The notes beneath the pieces were generated by a model. It saw nothing but the letters and a program-made list of their open reading frames with translations. It had not been told where the DNA came from and did no database searches. This document shows, in pieces, positions 27,901 through 34,840 of a DNA stretch of 64,000 nucleotides. The position numbers and the translations under genes are program-made. This DNA is from Alphaproteobacteria bacterium (GTDB lineage Bacteria; Pseudomonadota; Alphaproteobacteria; Caulobacterales; Maricaulaceae): assembly GCA_016124665.1 (NCBI GenBank), contig WGNH01000007.1:39920-103919 (forward strand). The letters are read 5' to 3'. Each line of letters begins with the position of its first letter. The stretch's first letter is position 1.

Positions 27901-28167
27901 ACCTGCCGTCAGGTCAATGCGGCTGGCACCGGCCTCAGCAACTGCGGTACGCCGGTTTACTGGACCGATGAATACTACACGCACACTCTGGGCGTCTCCT
28001 GGACGCCGGATACGTGGGTGATCAACTTCGGTATCCAGAACGTGCTCGACGAAGAGCCGCCGGTTGTTGACCCGGCGGGTGTGTTCGCCATCGGCAACGT
28101 GCCGATCGGTATCGGCCACGACCTCCGCGGCCGCCGCTGGTTCCTCGGCGTACGCAAGTCGTTCTAA
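24913..28167 (+). CDS. large TonB-dependent receptor
   Basis: A 1,084-residue outer membrane receptor. Signal peptide about 1-34 (ends ATAYA-QD), an unusual acidic run of Glu and Asp (35-50, EEDEEAVEEEEEED), TonB box DTVVVTGSRI (about 50-59), plug domain with GSVQLNLRGLNAERTLTLIN and LLLDGASSIYGSDAVAGVAN, then a long barrel ending RGRRWFLGVRKSF with a terminal Phe as in porin-type barrels. It is the long receptor type common in Caulobacterales and related groups that take up oligosaccharides or peptides. Codon use is pyrimidine-rich in wobble positions and even, suggesting high expression. A strong terminator follows, then an S9 peptidase gene in the same direction, so peptide import is a plausible but unproven role. 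Confidence 0.92.
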   Translation: MTVSNFWDRERLLRSTILAGFAAAGLAGATAYAQDVEEDEEAVEEEEEEDTVVVTGSRIQRSEFNSLSPVQVISGEVSREVGLVNAADILQAQSQATGTQIDTTFVGFVLDNGPGSVQLNLRGLNAERTLTLINGRRLAPAGIGGAPTSPDLTLIPGLIIERIDLLLDGASSIYGSDAVAGVANVVLRQDFEGVEFEYNRTTPFDDGGEQTQFAAAWGINSDRGFAGFAFEYSQTEVQRLGDRDFTRGCPRNHEIGNDGVIRSVDVSTWDFSGANPGDINNGRNVGLFTGANASCNTSLINRLFIPIGFGSVYYTPGFSNMLVPNFSESNLGGNVGGPLGSNVWSLARLQGQPGPYTSDFDFASPLYNQNTASNYNDQDFIPEQQRWSFYSYGEHDVSWGSNTSAYYELLVANRQTTINSLDPGFFPTVPANNPFNPCNQTTNPDGVNCLALFGVNFGNLDVVPIIQILGERDRQEADITQISSVVGFRGDLPFFNSWSYDLFTSYARSEGFSRFVGVDNDRLQLSLNTSQRLPNGDVVCGIDIDGDGLPDNEVGAFGGEFLSNTPCVPINLFQPSIYQEGGGVLSQAEMDYLLAPATIRTVYEQLLVGGTTTGNLFTLNNGSDVPLVLGFEYRRDTIQSQADDTFGRGDIIFLSADQGATGNRYLWEVFAETEFQPILGRRFAEEVTINLSGRWTDESNYGTDVTYSIKGNWRPTNWLNFRGSYGTSYRAPNAREQFLAGQTGFATVSDPCVVPTAARVDLDNNPATPPTYDPNLDTRSQITIANCQAAGVDPTSLGLAANLLPNTSVETASGGTTLLDPETSTSQTWGLVAEQPWFEAFDLRLAVTYYDIVVTDSVNEPTAAFIVGDCYNTIPGFQSAFCNRIQRDGQGFLNFIDASFINIGTINSKGVDFNVLYEDEIPWFGGWGLTTDLRATRLNEQIFNVQGIPDDNAGETEAPHWTGSVRVALDRNNWRFTWLTQYIGGGEEVNPGTTGVTCRQVNAAGTGLSNCGTPVYWTDEYYTHTLGVSWTPDTWVINFGIQNVLDEEPPVVDPAGVFAIGNVPIGIGHDLRGRRWFLGVRKSF

Positions 28168-28191
28168 GAAACGGCAACAGTACTGAAAATG

Positions 28192-28225
28192 AGCGGCTCC
28201 GGAGATATCCGGGGCCGCTTTTTTC
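28192..28225 (+). terminator. rho-independent terminator after the TonB-dependent receptor
   Basis: Hairpin GCGGC(T)CCGGA-GATA-TCCGG(G)GCCGC followed by TTTTTT, starting about 25 bp after the stop codon. Confidence 0.92.
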
Positions 28226-28342
28226 TTGGCCAGGACAATTTGAAACATGCTGCGCTTTGCGCCCTGCCGGGTCTTGCCCTTGGCGGTCAATTTGCGCACT
28301 CTATCTTCGAACCGGGATCAGACAGCCTCAGGGGATGTGAAT

Positions 28343-30328
28343 ATGCGTAAACTCGTTTTGGGAGCGGCCGCGTGCCTGTTGGCCGCTGGCAGCGGCCACG
28401 CCGTTCAGGGTGAAGTCGTGCCGCTGGAATATTTTGCAACCTATCCGGCGGTGGCAAATGTCTCCCTGTCGCCCGATGGCGAGCATATCGCCATGCGCCG
28501 CCTGACCGCGCGCGATGGTGACTATATTGTCGAGGTTTACTCGACGGACGATTTCTCCGCCGCCCCTGTGCGCCTCGGTGCCGAGCGCATGGAAGTGTTG
28601 AGCGTCAGCTGGGTGTCACCCGAATATCTGATCGTGAATTTCCGCCAGCAGGTCCGTGACCGGATCGAAGGCGTCAATCAGGGCGTTTTTGAATTCAGAC
28701 AGGCCATTGTTCACTGGTCGGGTGAGGGCGGTTTCCGGACCCTGAATGATGACGTCCAGATTGTGCGCCGCATGGCAGACGATCCGGATCACATCATTAT
28801 CCGCACGGCAGGCCTGGATGCAGACACCACGGTCGAAGACCTACGCGGCCGGTCGATCGGGCGGGTCAGCACGCCTGACTTCTACCGCTACAATGTCCGC
28901 ACCGGACGTCAGACGCGCATCCTTCGCGGCAGCAGCCGGTTCGGAAATTACGTGCTTGACCAGGAAGGCAATCCGCGTTTCGCAACCGAGCTCGATGTTG
29001 GCAGCGAGGAAGTGATCTATTTCTGGCGTCCCGATCCGGATGATCCGGAGTGGCGCGAAGTGATGCGCTGGTCGCTGACAGAATACGACACCTACGGCCA
29101 GTCGGGCGTCAATGTTGTGGGTTTTGATCCCGATCGGGATTACCGGGCTTATGTGCTCGCGCATAATGGCGAGAATACGGTTGGCGCCCACATCATGGAT
29201 TTGCGCTCGGGCGAATATATCCGCACCATCTATCAGCGCGAGGATGTCGATATTCAGGGACCGCGTTTCGAACCCCATATCGACCGTGAGCCGGAACTGG
29301 CCGGTTTCAGCTTCTATGCGGATGGCGAACGGCAGTACGCATGGATCAGTCAGGAAATGGCGGACCTGCAGGCCGTGGTCGACAATGCTTTCCCGGACAC
29401 ACGCAACACCATTCTCAGCTGTGTGAATGAATGCGCCCAGATGCTCGTCTTCTCGCAATCTGCGCAGGAGCCGGGCGTCTATTATTATATCGAGGGCGGG
29501 CAGCCGGTGGTCATCGGCCGCGCCTTTCCGCAACTGATGAACGCCGCTTTCGGCCGCGAGGAATTCATCACCTATGAAGCCCGCGACGGCCTCCGAATTC
29601 CGGCCATTCTCACCTTGCCGCCCTTCGGCGAAGCGCCCTATCCGCTGGTTGTGATGCCGCACGGCGGGCCCTGGGTGTCCGAGGCCCGGGCATTTGACGA
29701 GTGGGCCACCGTCCTCGCCAATCGCGGCTATATGGTCATGCAGCCGCAATACCGTGGCTCGCTCGGCTACGGCATTGATCACTGGCTGCGTAGCTGGGGG
29801 CAGTGGGGCATCACCATGTCGGACGACAAGGATGATGGCGTCCGCTATCTCATTGATGCCGGGCTGACAGAGCCGGATCAGGTCGCCATGTTCGGCTGGA
29901 GCTATGGTGGCTATGCCGCTTTCGCAGCCGCTGTCCGTCAGCCGCCGGTCTATAATTGCGCCATTGCCGGGGCCGGCGTTTCCGATCTGGATGTGATCCA
30001 GCGCGACTTCGGGGGCGGCGGCATTCAGAGCGAGCTGATCGATGAAGGCTATGCCGGCATGTCACCCAGTGAATTCGCTGAAGATATGCGCATTCCACTA
30101 CTCATCATCCATGGTGAAGTTGACCAGCGTGTGCCGCAATATCAGAGCCAGTTCATGATCCGGGCGCTGGAACGCAATGGTATTCCGCACCGCTATGTTG
30201 AATTGCCGGACGCGGACCACTTCTCGAACACGCTCAATTTCGACAACCAGCTGACGCTATATACAGAGCTGACCAGCTGGCTGGCCAATGAGTGTGGCAT
30301 GCCGACACCGCAAAATCCGGCGCGGTAG
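28343..30328 (+). CDS. exported S9-family prolyl oligopeptidase-like peptidase
   Basis: A 661-residue serine peptidase of the S9 family. Signal peptide about 1-20 (MRKLVLGAAACLLAAGSGHA). An N-terminal beta-propeller-like region (about 30-390) starts with VANVSLSPDGEHIAMRRL; the C-terminal alpha/beta hydrolase domain has PHGGPW (oxyanion), nucleophile Ser520 in FGWSYGGYAAF, Asp in HGEVDQRVP and His in DADHFSN. It should hydrolyse short peptides in the periplasm. It stands 175 bp behind the receptor gene and after a terminator, so it probably has its own promoter in 28226-28342. Confidence 0.92.
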   Translation: MRKLVLGAAACLLAAGSGHAVQGEVVPLEYFATYPAVANVSLSPDGEHIAMRRLTARDGDYIVEVYSTDDFSAAPVRLGAERMEVLSVSWVSPEYLIVNFRQQVRDRIEGVNQGVFEFRQAIVHWSGEGGFRTLNDDVQIVRRMADDPDHIIIRTAGLDADTTVEDLRGRSIGRVSTPDFYRYNVRTGRQTRILRGSSRFGNYVLDQEGNPRFATELDVGSEEVIYFWRPDPDDPEWREVMRWSLTEYDTYGQSGVNVVGFDPDRDYRAYVLAHNGENTVGAHIMDLRSGEYIRTIYQREDVDIQGPRFEPHIDREPELAGFSFYADGERQYAWISQEMADLQAVVDNAFPDTRNTILSCVNECAQMLVFSQSAQEPGVYYYIEGGQPVVIGRAFPQLMNAAFGREEFITYEARDGLRIPAILTLPPFGEAPYPLVVMPHGGPWVSEARAFDEWATVLANRGYMVMQPQYRGSLGYGIDHWLRSWGQWGITMSDDKDDGVRYLIDAGLTEPDQVAMFGWSYGGYAAFAAAVRQPPVYNCAIAGAGVSDLDVIQRDFGGGGIQSELIDEGYAGMSPSEFAEDMRIPLLIIHGEVDQRVPQYQSQFMIRALERNGIPHRYVELPDADHFSNTLNFDNQLTLYTELTSWLANECGMPTPQNPAR

Positions 30329-30349
30329 GCATACGCAGCCTCAACGGGA

Positions 30350-30383
30350 AAGGCCCGCTCGAAGGAGCGGGCCTTTCTTGTTT
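30350..30383 (+). terminator. rho-independent terminator after the S9 peptidase gene
   Basis: Hairpin AAGGCCCGCTC-GAAG-GAGCGGGCCTTTCTTG, starting 22 bp after the stop. On the other strand the hairpin ends in TTTCCCGTT, so it may also serve the convergent cpdR gene. Confidence 0.88.
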
Positions 30384-30401
30384 CTGCTGATACGATGAAA
30401 A

Positions 30402-30767
30402 TCAGGCCGCCATCACCCGGTCAACTTCATCCACCAGCTCCCGCAGATGGAAGGGCTTGGACAGCACTTTCGCATTGCTCGGCGCGCTCGACCCCGGATT
30501 CAGGGCGACCGCCGCAAATCCGGTAATGAACATGATCTTCAGCGCCGGTGTCAGCTCGGCGGCCCGCCGTGCCAGCTCGATCCCGTCAATGCCGGGCATG
30601 ACGATATCTGTCAAAAGCAAATCAAACGCGTCCTTGTTTGCTTCGAAGACCGACAGGCCCTCATCGCCATCAGCGCATGCCACGACATCATGACCGGCCC
30701 GTTTCAGGGCCTTGGCCAGAAAGTCACGCATGGAGCCATCATCTTCAGCCAAAAGGATTTTCGCCAT
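30402..30767 (-). CDS. cpdR: single-domain response regulator CpdR
   Basis: A 121-residue receiver-only protein. Acidic residues Glu8-Asp9-Asp10, phospho-acceptor Asp54 (LLLTDIVMPGIDG), Thr in MFITGF and Lys in LSKPFH. The block IKIMFITGF-like MFITGFAAVALNPGSSAP followed by NAKVLSKPFHLRELVDEV is characteristic of CpdR of alphaproteobacteria, the adaptor that in its unphosphorylated form directs ClpXP to cell-cycle substrates. The protein ends in Met-Ala-Ala; in Caulobacter the two terminal alanines of CpdR are needed for its own ClpXP turnover. Signals arrive by the CckA-ChpT phosphorelay in Caulobacter; those genes are not in this window. Confidence 0.9.
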   Translation of the reverse strand: MAKILLAEDDGSMRDFLAKALKRAGHDVVACADGDEGLSVFEANKDAFDLLLTDIVMPGIDGIELARRAAELTPALKIMFITGFAAVALNPGSSAPSNAKVLSKPFHLRELVDEVDRVMAA

Positions 30768-30930
30768 TCCGGGATCTCCACCAATCCGTTTCCTGACACT
30801 TATCTAGCGCATTAAGGTAAAAGTCCGCTGAACGCGTGGAATGTGGCGTGTGAAATGCTTGACCGCCACACCCGCCCTTCGCCATTGTGCTCTGATGCCA
30901 CAGCGCTCATCCCCACAGGCGGTTCAGGCC

Positions 30931-31779
30931 ATGGATCCGTCTCCGGCAGTAATTGCCAGGATCACGGACCCTGTAATCGTGCACCGTCCGGCCGAGCGCC
31001 GTTCCCCCCTGCTGGCCGCCTCACCACATAGTGGGCGTACTTACCCACCGGATCTTCTGGCGCAGTCAGCCTTGCCGCTGGACCAGTTGCGGCGGTCCGA
31101 AGATGCCTATGTCGACAAACTGATCGAAGCAGCACCGCAACTCGGTATCACCAGCGTGATGGCGCCTTTTCCGCGGGTCTTCATTGATCCCAACCGTTCG
31201 ACGAGGGAACTCGATCCGGCGCTGTTCCCGGACATGGCCGCCACATCCGCCGGAACGACCCCGCATGTCCAGGCGGGTCTGGGCATCATCCCGCGGGTCA
31301 GCGCGGGCGGTCGCGCCCTCTACCATGGCCCGCTGTCCACTGCCGAGGCCCGGCAACGCATAGCGGATTACTACCGGCCGTATCATGGGGCCATTGATGT
31401 CGAGCTGAAATCCGCCTGTGATATTTTCGGCAAGGCGATATTGCTCGACTTCCATTCCATGCCGGCCATTGCGGCCGGCGGCGCAGATATTGTGCTGGGC
31501 GACCGGCATGGCAGCGCCTGCGACGCATCCATCATGACCCGCGTCGAGGCGGCATTCCTCGCGCAAGGTTTTCTGGTCCGCCGTAACCGGCCTTACGCCG
31601 GCGGCTATACAACGGCGTGTTATGGCAAGCCCGGCCAGAACCGGCATGCCATTCAGATCGAGATCAATCGCGGCCTCTATCTGAACGAGGAAACAGTGAC
31701 CCGTTCCGGCACATTTCCCGCCACACGGGAGAAGGTCGAAGCCGTGCTCCGAGCGCTTGTGCAGGAAAAATGGTCATAA
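30931..31779 (+). CDS. N-formylglutamate amidohydrolase
   Basis: A 282-residue hydrolase of the N-formylglutamate amidohydrolase family, which releases formate from N-formyl-glutamate (histidine degradation) or acts on related N-acyl amino acids. Motifs: LLAASPHSGRTYPPDLL, FPRVFIDPNRSTRELDP, ILLDFHSMPA, IVLGDRHGSACD, then YTTACYGKPGQNRHAIQIEIN. The start is uncertain: ATG 30931 follows an AGGCGG sequence; ATG 30895 and a codon at 30841 are in frame but add sequence without homology. No hut genes are adjacent, so the pathway is open. Confidence 0.88.
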   Translation: MDPSPAVIARITDPVIVHRPAERRSPLLAASPHSGRTYPPDLLAQSALPLDQLRRSEDAYVDKLIEAAPQLGITSVMAPFPRVFIDPNRSTRELDPALFPDMAATSAGTTPHVQAGLGIIPRVSAGGRALYHGPLSTAEARQRIADYYRPYHGAIDVELKSACDIFGKAILLDFHSMPAIAAGGADIVLGDRHGSACDASIMTRVEAAFLAQGFLVRRNRPYAGGYTTACYGKPGQNRHAIQIEINRGLYLNEETVTRSGTFPATREKVEAVLRALVQEKWS

Positions 31780-31796
31780 ATTGTCACATAAATATC

Positions 31797-31805
31797 TGAT
31801 ATAAT
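31797..31805 (+). promoter_or_regulatory. candidate extended -10 promoter of the XRE regulator gene
   Basis: TG-A-TATAAT is a perfect extended -10 element, about 105 bp upstream of the XRE gene start at 31910, in a locally AT-rich stretch. The -35 region is weak (TAAATT at 17-bp spacing), which is typical of extended -10 promoters. Confidence 0.45.
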
Positions 31806-31909
31806 GCATTAAAACTTCGTCTCGTCATGCGCGGCATGGCCTTTGCTCCCCTCTAGCGCGAACGCGTCGAGCGGACGTAGGTCAACAAGCGATTACTGGA
31901 GCCGATAAA

Positions 31910-32299
31910 ATGACGAACGAGATTGATTTCCACATTGGCAAGCGGTTGCGCCGCCGCCGCCGCCTCCTGGGTCTGACTCAGCAACAGCTGGCAGAATCCG
32001 TCGGAATCCGTTTCCAGCAAATCCAGAAATACGAATGTGGCGCCAACCGCGTCAGTGCCAGCCGTCTGTTCGAGCTGTCACAGTCCCTCGATGTGCCGGC
32101 CCAGTACTTCTATGAAGGCCTGATACCGGATGATGCGAAAGAAGATGATCCGGACGTCATGGCGGCCGATATCCTGTCACAGAAAGAGACCATGGATCTC
32201 GTCCGTGCCTATTACCGGCTCGGGGAACGCCCGCGCAAGCGGCTGCTCGAGCTCGCCAAGTCGCTGGAACCCGCAGAGCCGGCCAACGACGCCGCTTGA
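31910..32299 (+). CDS. XRE-family helix-turn-helix transcriptional regulator
   Basis: A 129-residue DNA-binding protein. The helix-turn-helix of the XRE/Cro type spans about 10-65: GKRLRRRRRLLGLTQQQLAE, then SVGIRFQQIQKYECGANRVS. The C-terminal part (about 75-125) is acidic then helical (MDLVRAYYRLGERPRKRLLEL). This type, with the QIQKYE motif, is common and conserved in alphaproteobacteria, often without known targets. A GGAG ribosome site stands about 10 bases before ATG 31910. It precedes the HisN-like gene in the same direction. Confidence 0.9.
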   Translation: MTNEIDFHIGKRLRRRRRLLGLTQQQLAESVGIRFQQIQKYECGANRVSASRLFELSQSLDVPAQYFYEGLIPDDAKEDDPDVMAADILSQKETMDLVRAYYRLGERPRKRLLELAKSLEPAEPANDAA

Positions 32300-32319
32300 A
32301 ATCTTGATAGCTGACAATC

Positions 32320-32342
32320 GCTGACCGCCCTGATAGGTCAGC
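32320..32342 (+). promoter_or_regulatory. inverted repeat enclosing the ribosome-binding site of the HisN-like gene
   Basis: GCTGACC-N9-GGTCAGC ends three bases before the ATG at 32346. The only Shine-Dalgarno-like AGG (32335-32337) is at the loop/stem edge, so folding could limit translation. It could equally be a protein-binding dyad. Confidence 0.4.
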
Positions 32343-32345
32343 GGC

Positions 32346-33137
32346 ATGACAGTCCGTAATCTCGAAAACGACCTCGCGTTTGCGCACCGGTTGGCAGATG
32401 CCGCCGGTGCCGCCATTCTTCCACATTTCCGCCGCCGCCCTCCGGTGGAGAACAAGGCAGCGGCAGGGTTTGATCCGGTCACGATCGCGGACCGGTCATC
32501 CGAACAGGCGATGCGTGATCTCATCAATGTCGAGCGCCCCGGCGACGGTGTGCTCGGCGAAGAATTTCCACCGCTCGAGAGCCGCAATGGCTGGTCCTGG
32601 ACGCTGGATCCGATTGATGGCACGCGCGGCTTCATCGCCGGCACCCCGGCCTGGACCGTGCTGATTGCCCTGACATATGAAAACCGGCCCGTGCTCGGCG
32701 TGATTGATCAGCCGCATACCGGGGAGCGGTTTTCAGGCCATGCCGGCGGTGCCGAGCTGGCAACCCGGGAGTCGCGCCATGCCATGCAAGTATCCGGAGT
32801 AACAGAGCTCGGCGAGGCCATCCTTGTAACGACCGATCCCTATCTGTTTCAGGACCGCGAAGCCGGTCAGTTCGCCGCCGTCCGGGAGGCTGCCCGTCTG
32901 ACACGCTATGGAATGGACGCCTATGGCTATGGCTTGCTGGCGGCCGGATGCGTCGATCTGGTAATCGAATCCGGCCTGTCTGCCTATGACATTCATGCGC
33001 TTGTGCCCGTCGTGAAAGGCGCAGGTGGACTCATCACCAACTGGCAGGGCGAGGACGATTTCAGCACCGGGTCGCTGGTCGCCGCGGCGACACGGCAACT
33101 CCATGCCCGTGCGATCGAAAAGCTGAATTCGGTCTAG
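32346..33137 (+). CDS. hisN: inositol monophosphatase-family phosphatase, HisN-like (histidinol-phosphatase)
   Basis: A 263-residue magnesium-dependent phosphatase. Metal-binding motifs: GEEF (71-74), WTLDPIDGTRGFIAGTP (86-102) and, near the end, LSAYDIHALVPVVKGAGG. The LDPIDGTRGFI and AYDIHALVP variants fit the HisN subgroup, which removes phosphate from histidinol phosphate in histidine synthesis. An alternative role as another sugar phosphatase cannot be excluded, since no other his genes are nearby. Its stop overlaps the stop of the convergent methyltransferase gene (CTAG, 33134-33137). Confidence 0.8.
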   Translation: MTVRNLENDLAFAHRLADAAGAAILPHFRRRPPVENKAAAGFDPVTIADRSSEQAMRDLINVERPGDGVLGEEFPPLESRNGWSWTLDPIDGTRGFIAGTPAWTVLIALTYENRPVLGVIDQPHTGERFSGHAGGAELATRESRHAMQVSGVTELGEAILVTTDPYLFQDREAGQFAAVREAARLTRYGMDAYGYGLLAAGCVDLVIESGLSAYDIHALVPVVKGAGGLITNWQGEDDFSTGSLVAAATRQLHARAIEKLNSV

Positions 33138-34069
33138 CCCTCATCTTCCGCAGGGACCGGATCGGTTTCCGGCTTGCGGAATAACAGCGTCATCCGGTCG
33201 CTTTCGCCAATCGCCTCATACGGGGTGGAATCAAACCCTTCGGCTTCCCAGCCGCTGCGGGAGGGCGGCAGTGTCCAGACCCCGTTCGGATGATCGGCGG
33301 TATCAGCCGGGTTGGCATTGATCTCGCTGCTCCCGGCCAGTTCGAAGCCTGCCTCGCGGGCGATGGCGATAATATAGGCTTCCTGGACATAACCCGACCC
33401 GGCCAGCGGATCCTGTTCGCGTGTATCCGGCAGGCGGTGTTCAACCACGCCCAGAACGCCGCCCGGCCGCAGAACCGCGTAAAAATCGGAAAAGGCACGT
33501 TCGGTAAATCCGCCACGCATCCAGTTATGGACATTGCGGAATGTCAGAACGGCATCCGCGGAACCGGGCGCACCCAGCCCCTGATTATCCGGACCCCAAT
33601 CAAGGATCACGACATCGCCAAAAAGATCTGATCCGGTAAACCGGTCTTCAAAGCTGGCCCGGCTCCGTCGGCGGACTTCGCTCTCGCTGTCAGCCGGGAA
33701 ATGTGCCGCCATATAAGTGCCGCCATTGGCGCTCAGCCAGGGAGCCAGGATTTCCGTATACCAGCCGCCGCCCGGCCAGATCTCGATCACCGTATCGGAC
33801 GGGTCGATTCCGAAGAAGGCGAGCGTTTCGGCTGGATGGCGGAACTCATCACGTGCTCCGTTTTCGCCGCGCCAGTCGCCGGCCAGCGCCCATTCCAGCG
33901 TGCCGCTCACAGCCGCGCTTTGTGCCTCGGCCGCAACCGTTCCGGAGTCCTGTTCAGCGGCAGCAGTCCCGGCATCCGCCTCGACATCAGCACCGGTTGC
34001 GTCTTCACCTCCACTGCAGGCCGTCAGTACAAGGCTAGCCAGTCCGGCCATCCATAGTGCGCGTTGCAT
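33134..34069 (-). CDS. predicted lipoprotein with class I SAM-methyltransferase-like domain
   Basis: A 311-residue protein with a lipoprotein signal (LVLTAC, lipid-modified Cys18), a low-complexity Gly/Ala/acidic linker (19-55), and a methyltransferase-like domain (about 75-265): VIEIWPGGGWYTEILAPWL (SAM loop position), DAVLTFRNVHNWMRGGF, then RPGGVLGVVEHRLPD. The loop EIWPGGGWYTEIL differs from the usual GxGxG. Related exported methyltransferase-like proteins exist in alphaproteobacteria, but SAM is not known in the periplasm, so the activity is uncertain. It may bind another ligand. Ends PVPAEDEG. Confidence 0.8.
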   Translation of the reverse strand: MQRALWMAGLASLVLTACSGGEDATGADVEADAGTAAAEQDSGTVAAEAQSAAVSGTLEWALAGDWRGENGARDEFRHPAETLAFFGIDPSDTVIEIWPGGGWYTEILAPWLSANGGTYMAAHFPADSESEVRRRSRASFEDRFTGSDLFGDVVILDWGPDNQGLGAPGSADAVLTFRNVHNWMRGGFTERAFSDFYAVLRPGGVLGVVEHRLPDTREQDPLAGSGYVQEAYIIAIAREAGFELAGSSEINANPADTADHPNGVWTLPPSRSGWEAEGFDSTPYEAIGESDRMTLLFRKPETDPVPAEDEG

Positions 34070-34221
34070 GGGAAACTCCCGGAATTGCTGAATTTTTCAA
34101 CGCCTACGACTAAAGAAGCACAGCTCCTCTTGCAAGCACTGATCCGCATTCCTACCTCGTTTGGTGCAGGCCGCCAAAACGGGGTCTGCGCATCGGACAA
34201 TCCGGCCTGAATGGCGGATCA

Positions 34222-34300
34222 AGCCCGGTGCGGAACCTGTCCGGTCCAAGGCAAGGGCCGGGCGCAATACTTGTCGCTTCTGAAGGAGGATAAGACTATG
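34222..34300 (+). promoter_or_regulatory. ROSE-like RNA thermometer in the leader of the small heat-shock gene
   Basis: Just before the hsp20 start, TCGCT (34274-34278) can pair with AGGA of the ribosome site (34284-34287) across a five-base loop, leaving the G unpaired. That matches the conserved U(U/C)GCU block of ROSE elements. The stem can extend through CTT (34270-34272) and AAG (34292-34294). A second hairpin (GCCCGG 34223-34228 with CCGGGC 34258-34263) lies upstream, as in multi-hairpin ROSE leaders. Heat would melt the site and allow translation. Confidence 0.62.
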
Positions 34301-34774
34301 AGAAGCCTTGATTACACACCGCTCTACCGTTCGATCGTCGGTTTTGACCGTCTGGCGAACATGATCGATTCAGCCTCGAAAGCTGATCCGTCAGCCGGTT
34401 TCCCGCCCTATAATATCGAACAGCTTGGCGAGAATGATTACCGCATCGAACTGGCCGTTGCCGGTTTCGGCGAAGACGATCTGACCGTTGAGGTCCAGGA
34501 AAACGTGCTGACGGTTTCCGGACGCAAGGAAGCACGGTCGGAAGACGATGGTCCGAATTACCTCTACCGAGGCATTGCCGAGCGCGCCTTCGAGCGCCGC
34601 TTCCATCTTGCGGACCATGTTGTCGTCGACAATGCGGAGCTGAAGAATGGCCTGCTGGCCGTAACGCTCCGCCGCGAAATCCCGGAAAGCGCAAAACCGC
34701 GCCGGATTTCCATCGGCAACACATCGGTGAAAGGCCGCAAGGTCATTGAAGGCGGCAAGTCGAAAGCTGCCTAG
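34298..34774 (+). CDS. small heat-shock protein, Hsp20/IbpA family
   Basis: A 158-residue ATP-independent chaperone that holds unfolding proteins. The N-terminus MRSLDYTPLYRSIVGFDRLA is typical of IbpA-type proteins of alphaproteobacteria. The alpha-crystallin domain (about 35-130) includes YNIEQLGENDYRIELAVAGF, YLYRGIAERAFERRFHLADH and NGLLAVTLRREIPE; the C-terminal tail is PRRISIGN..KSKAA with the short IxI-like anchor RISI. ATG 34298 is chosen for homology and the AAGGAGGA site. Translation is probably temperature-controlled by the leader. Confidence 0.93.
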   Translation: MRSLDYTPLYRSIVGFDRLANMIDSASKADPSAGFPPYNIEQLGENDYRIELAVAGFGEDDLTVEVQENVLTVSGRKEARSEDDGPNYLYRGIAERAFERRFHLADHVVVDNAELKNGLLAVTLRREIPESAKPRRISIGNTSVKGRKVIEGGKSKAA

Positions 34775-34800
34775 ACCCTGATACGGCTACGGACACAGCC

Positions 34801-34837
34801 AGCGCGCGCCTTATTCCCTTCAGGCGCGCGCTTTTTG
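34801..34837 (+). terminator. rho-independent terminator after the small heat-shock gene
   Basis: Hairpin AGCGCGCGCC-N12-GGCGCGCGCT followed by TTTTG, 27 bp after the stop of hsp20. It also lies at the end of the convergent pentapeptide-repeat gene (stop at 34841). Confidence 0.9.
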
Positions 34838-34840
34838 TTG

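Noticed and set aside
34100..34200. Sigma-32-type promoter before the small heat-shock gene
   Set aside because: CTTGCA and CCGCAT are present near 34131-34150, but only about nine bases apart, too close for a functional promoter.
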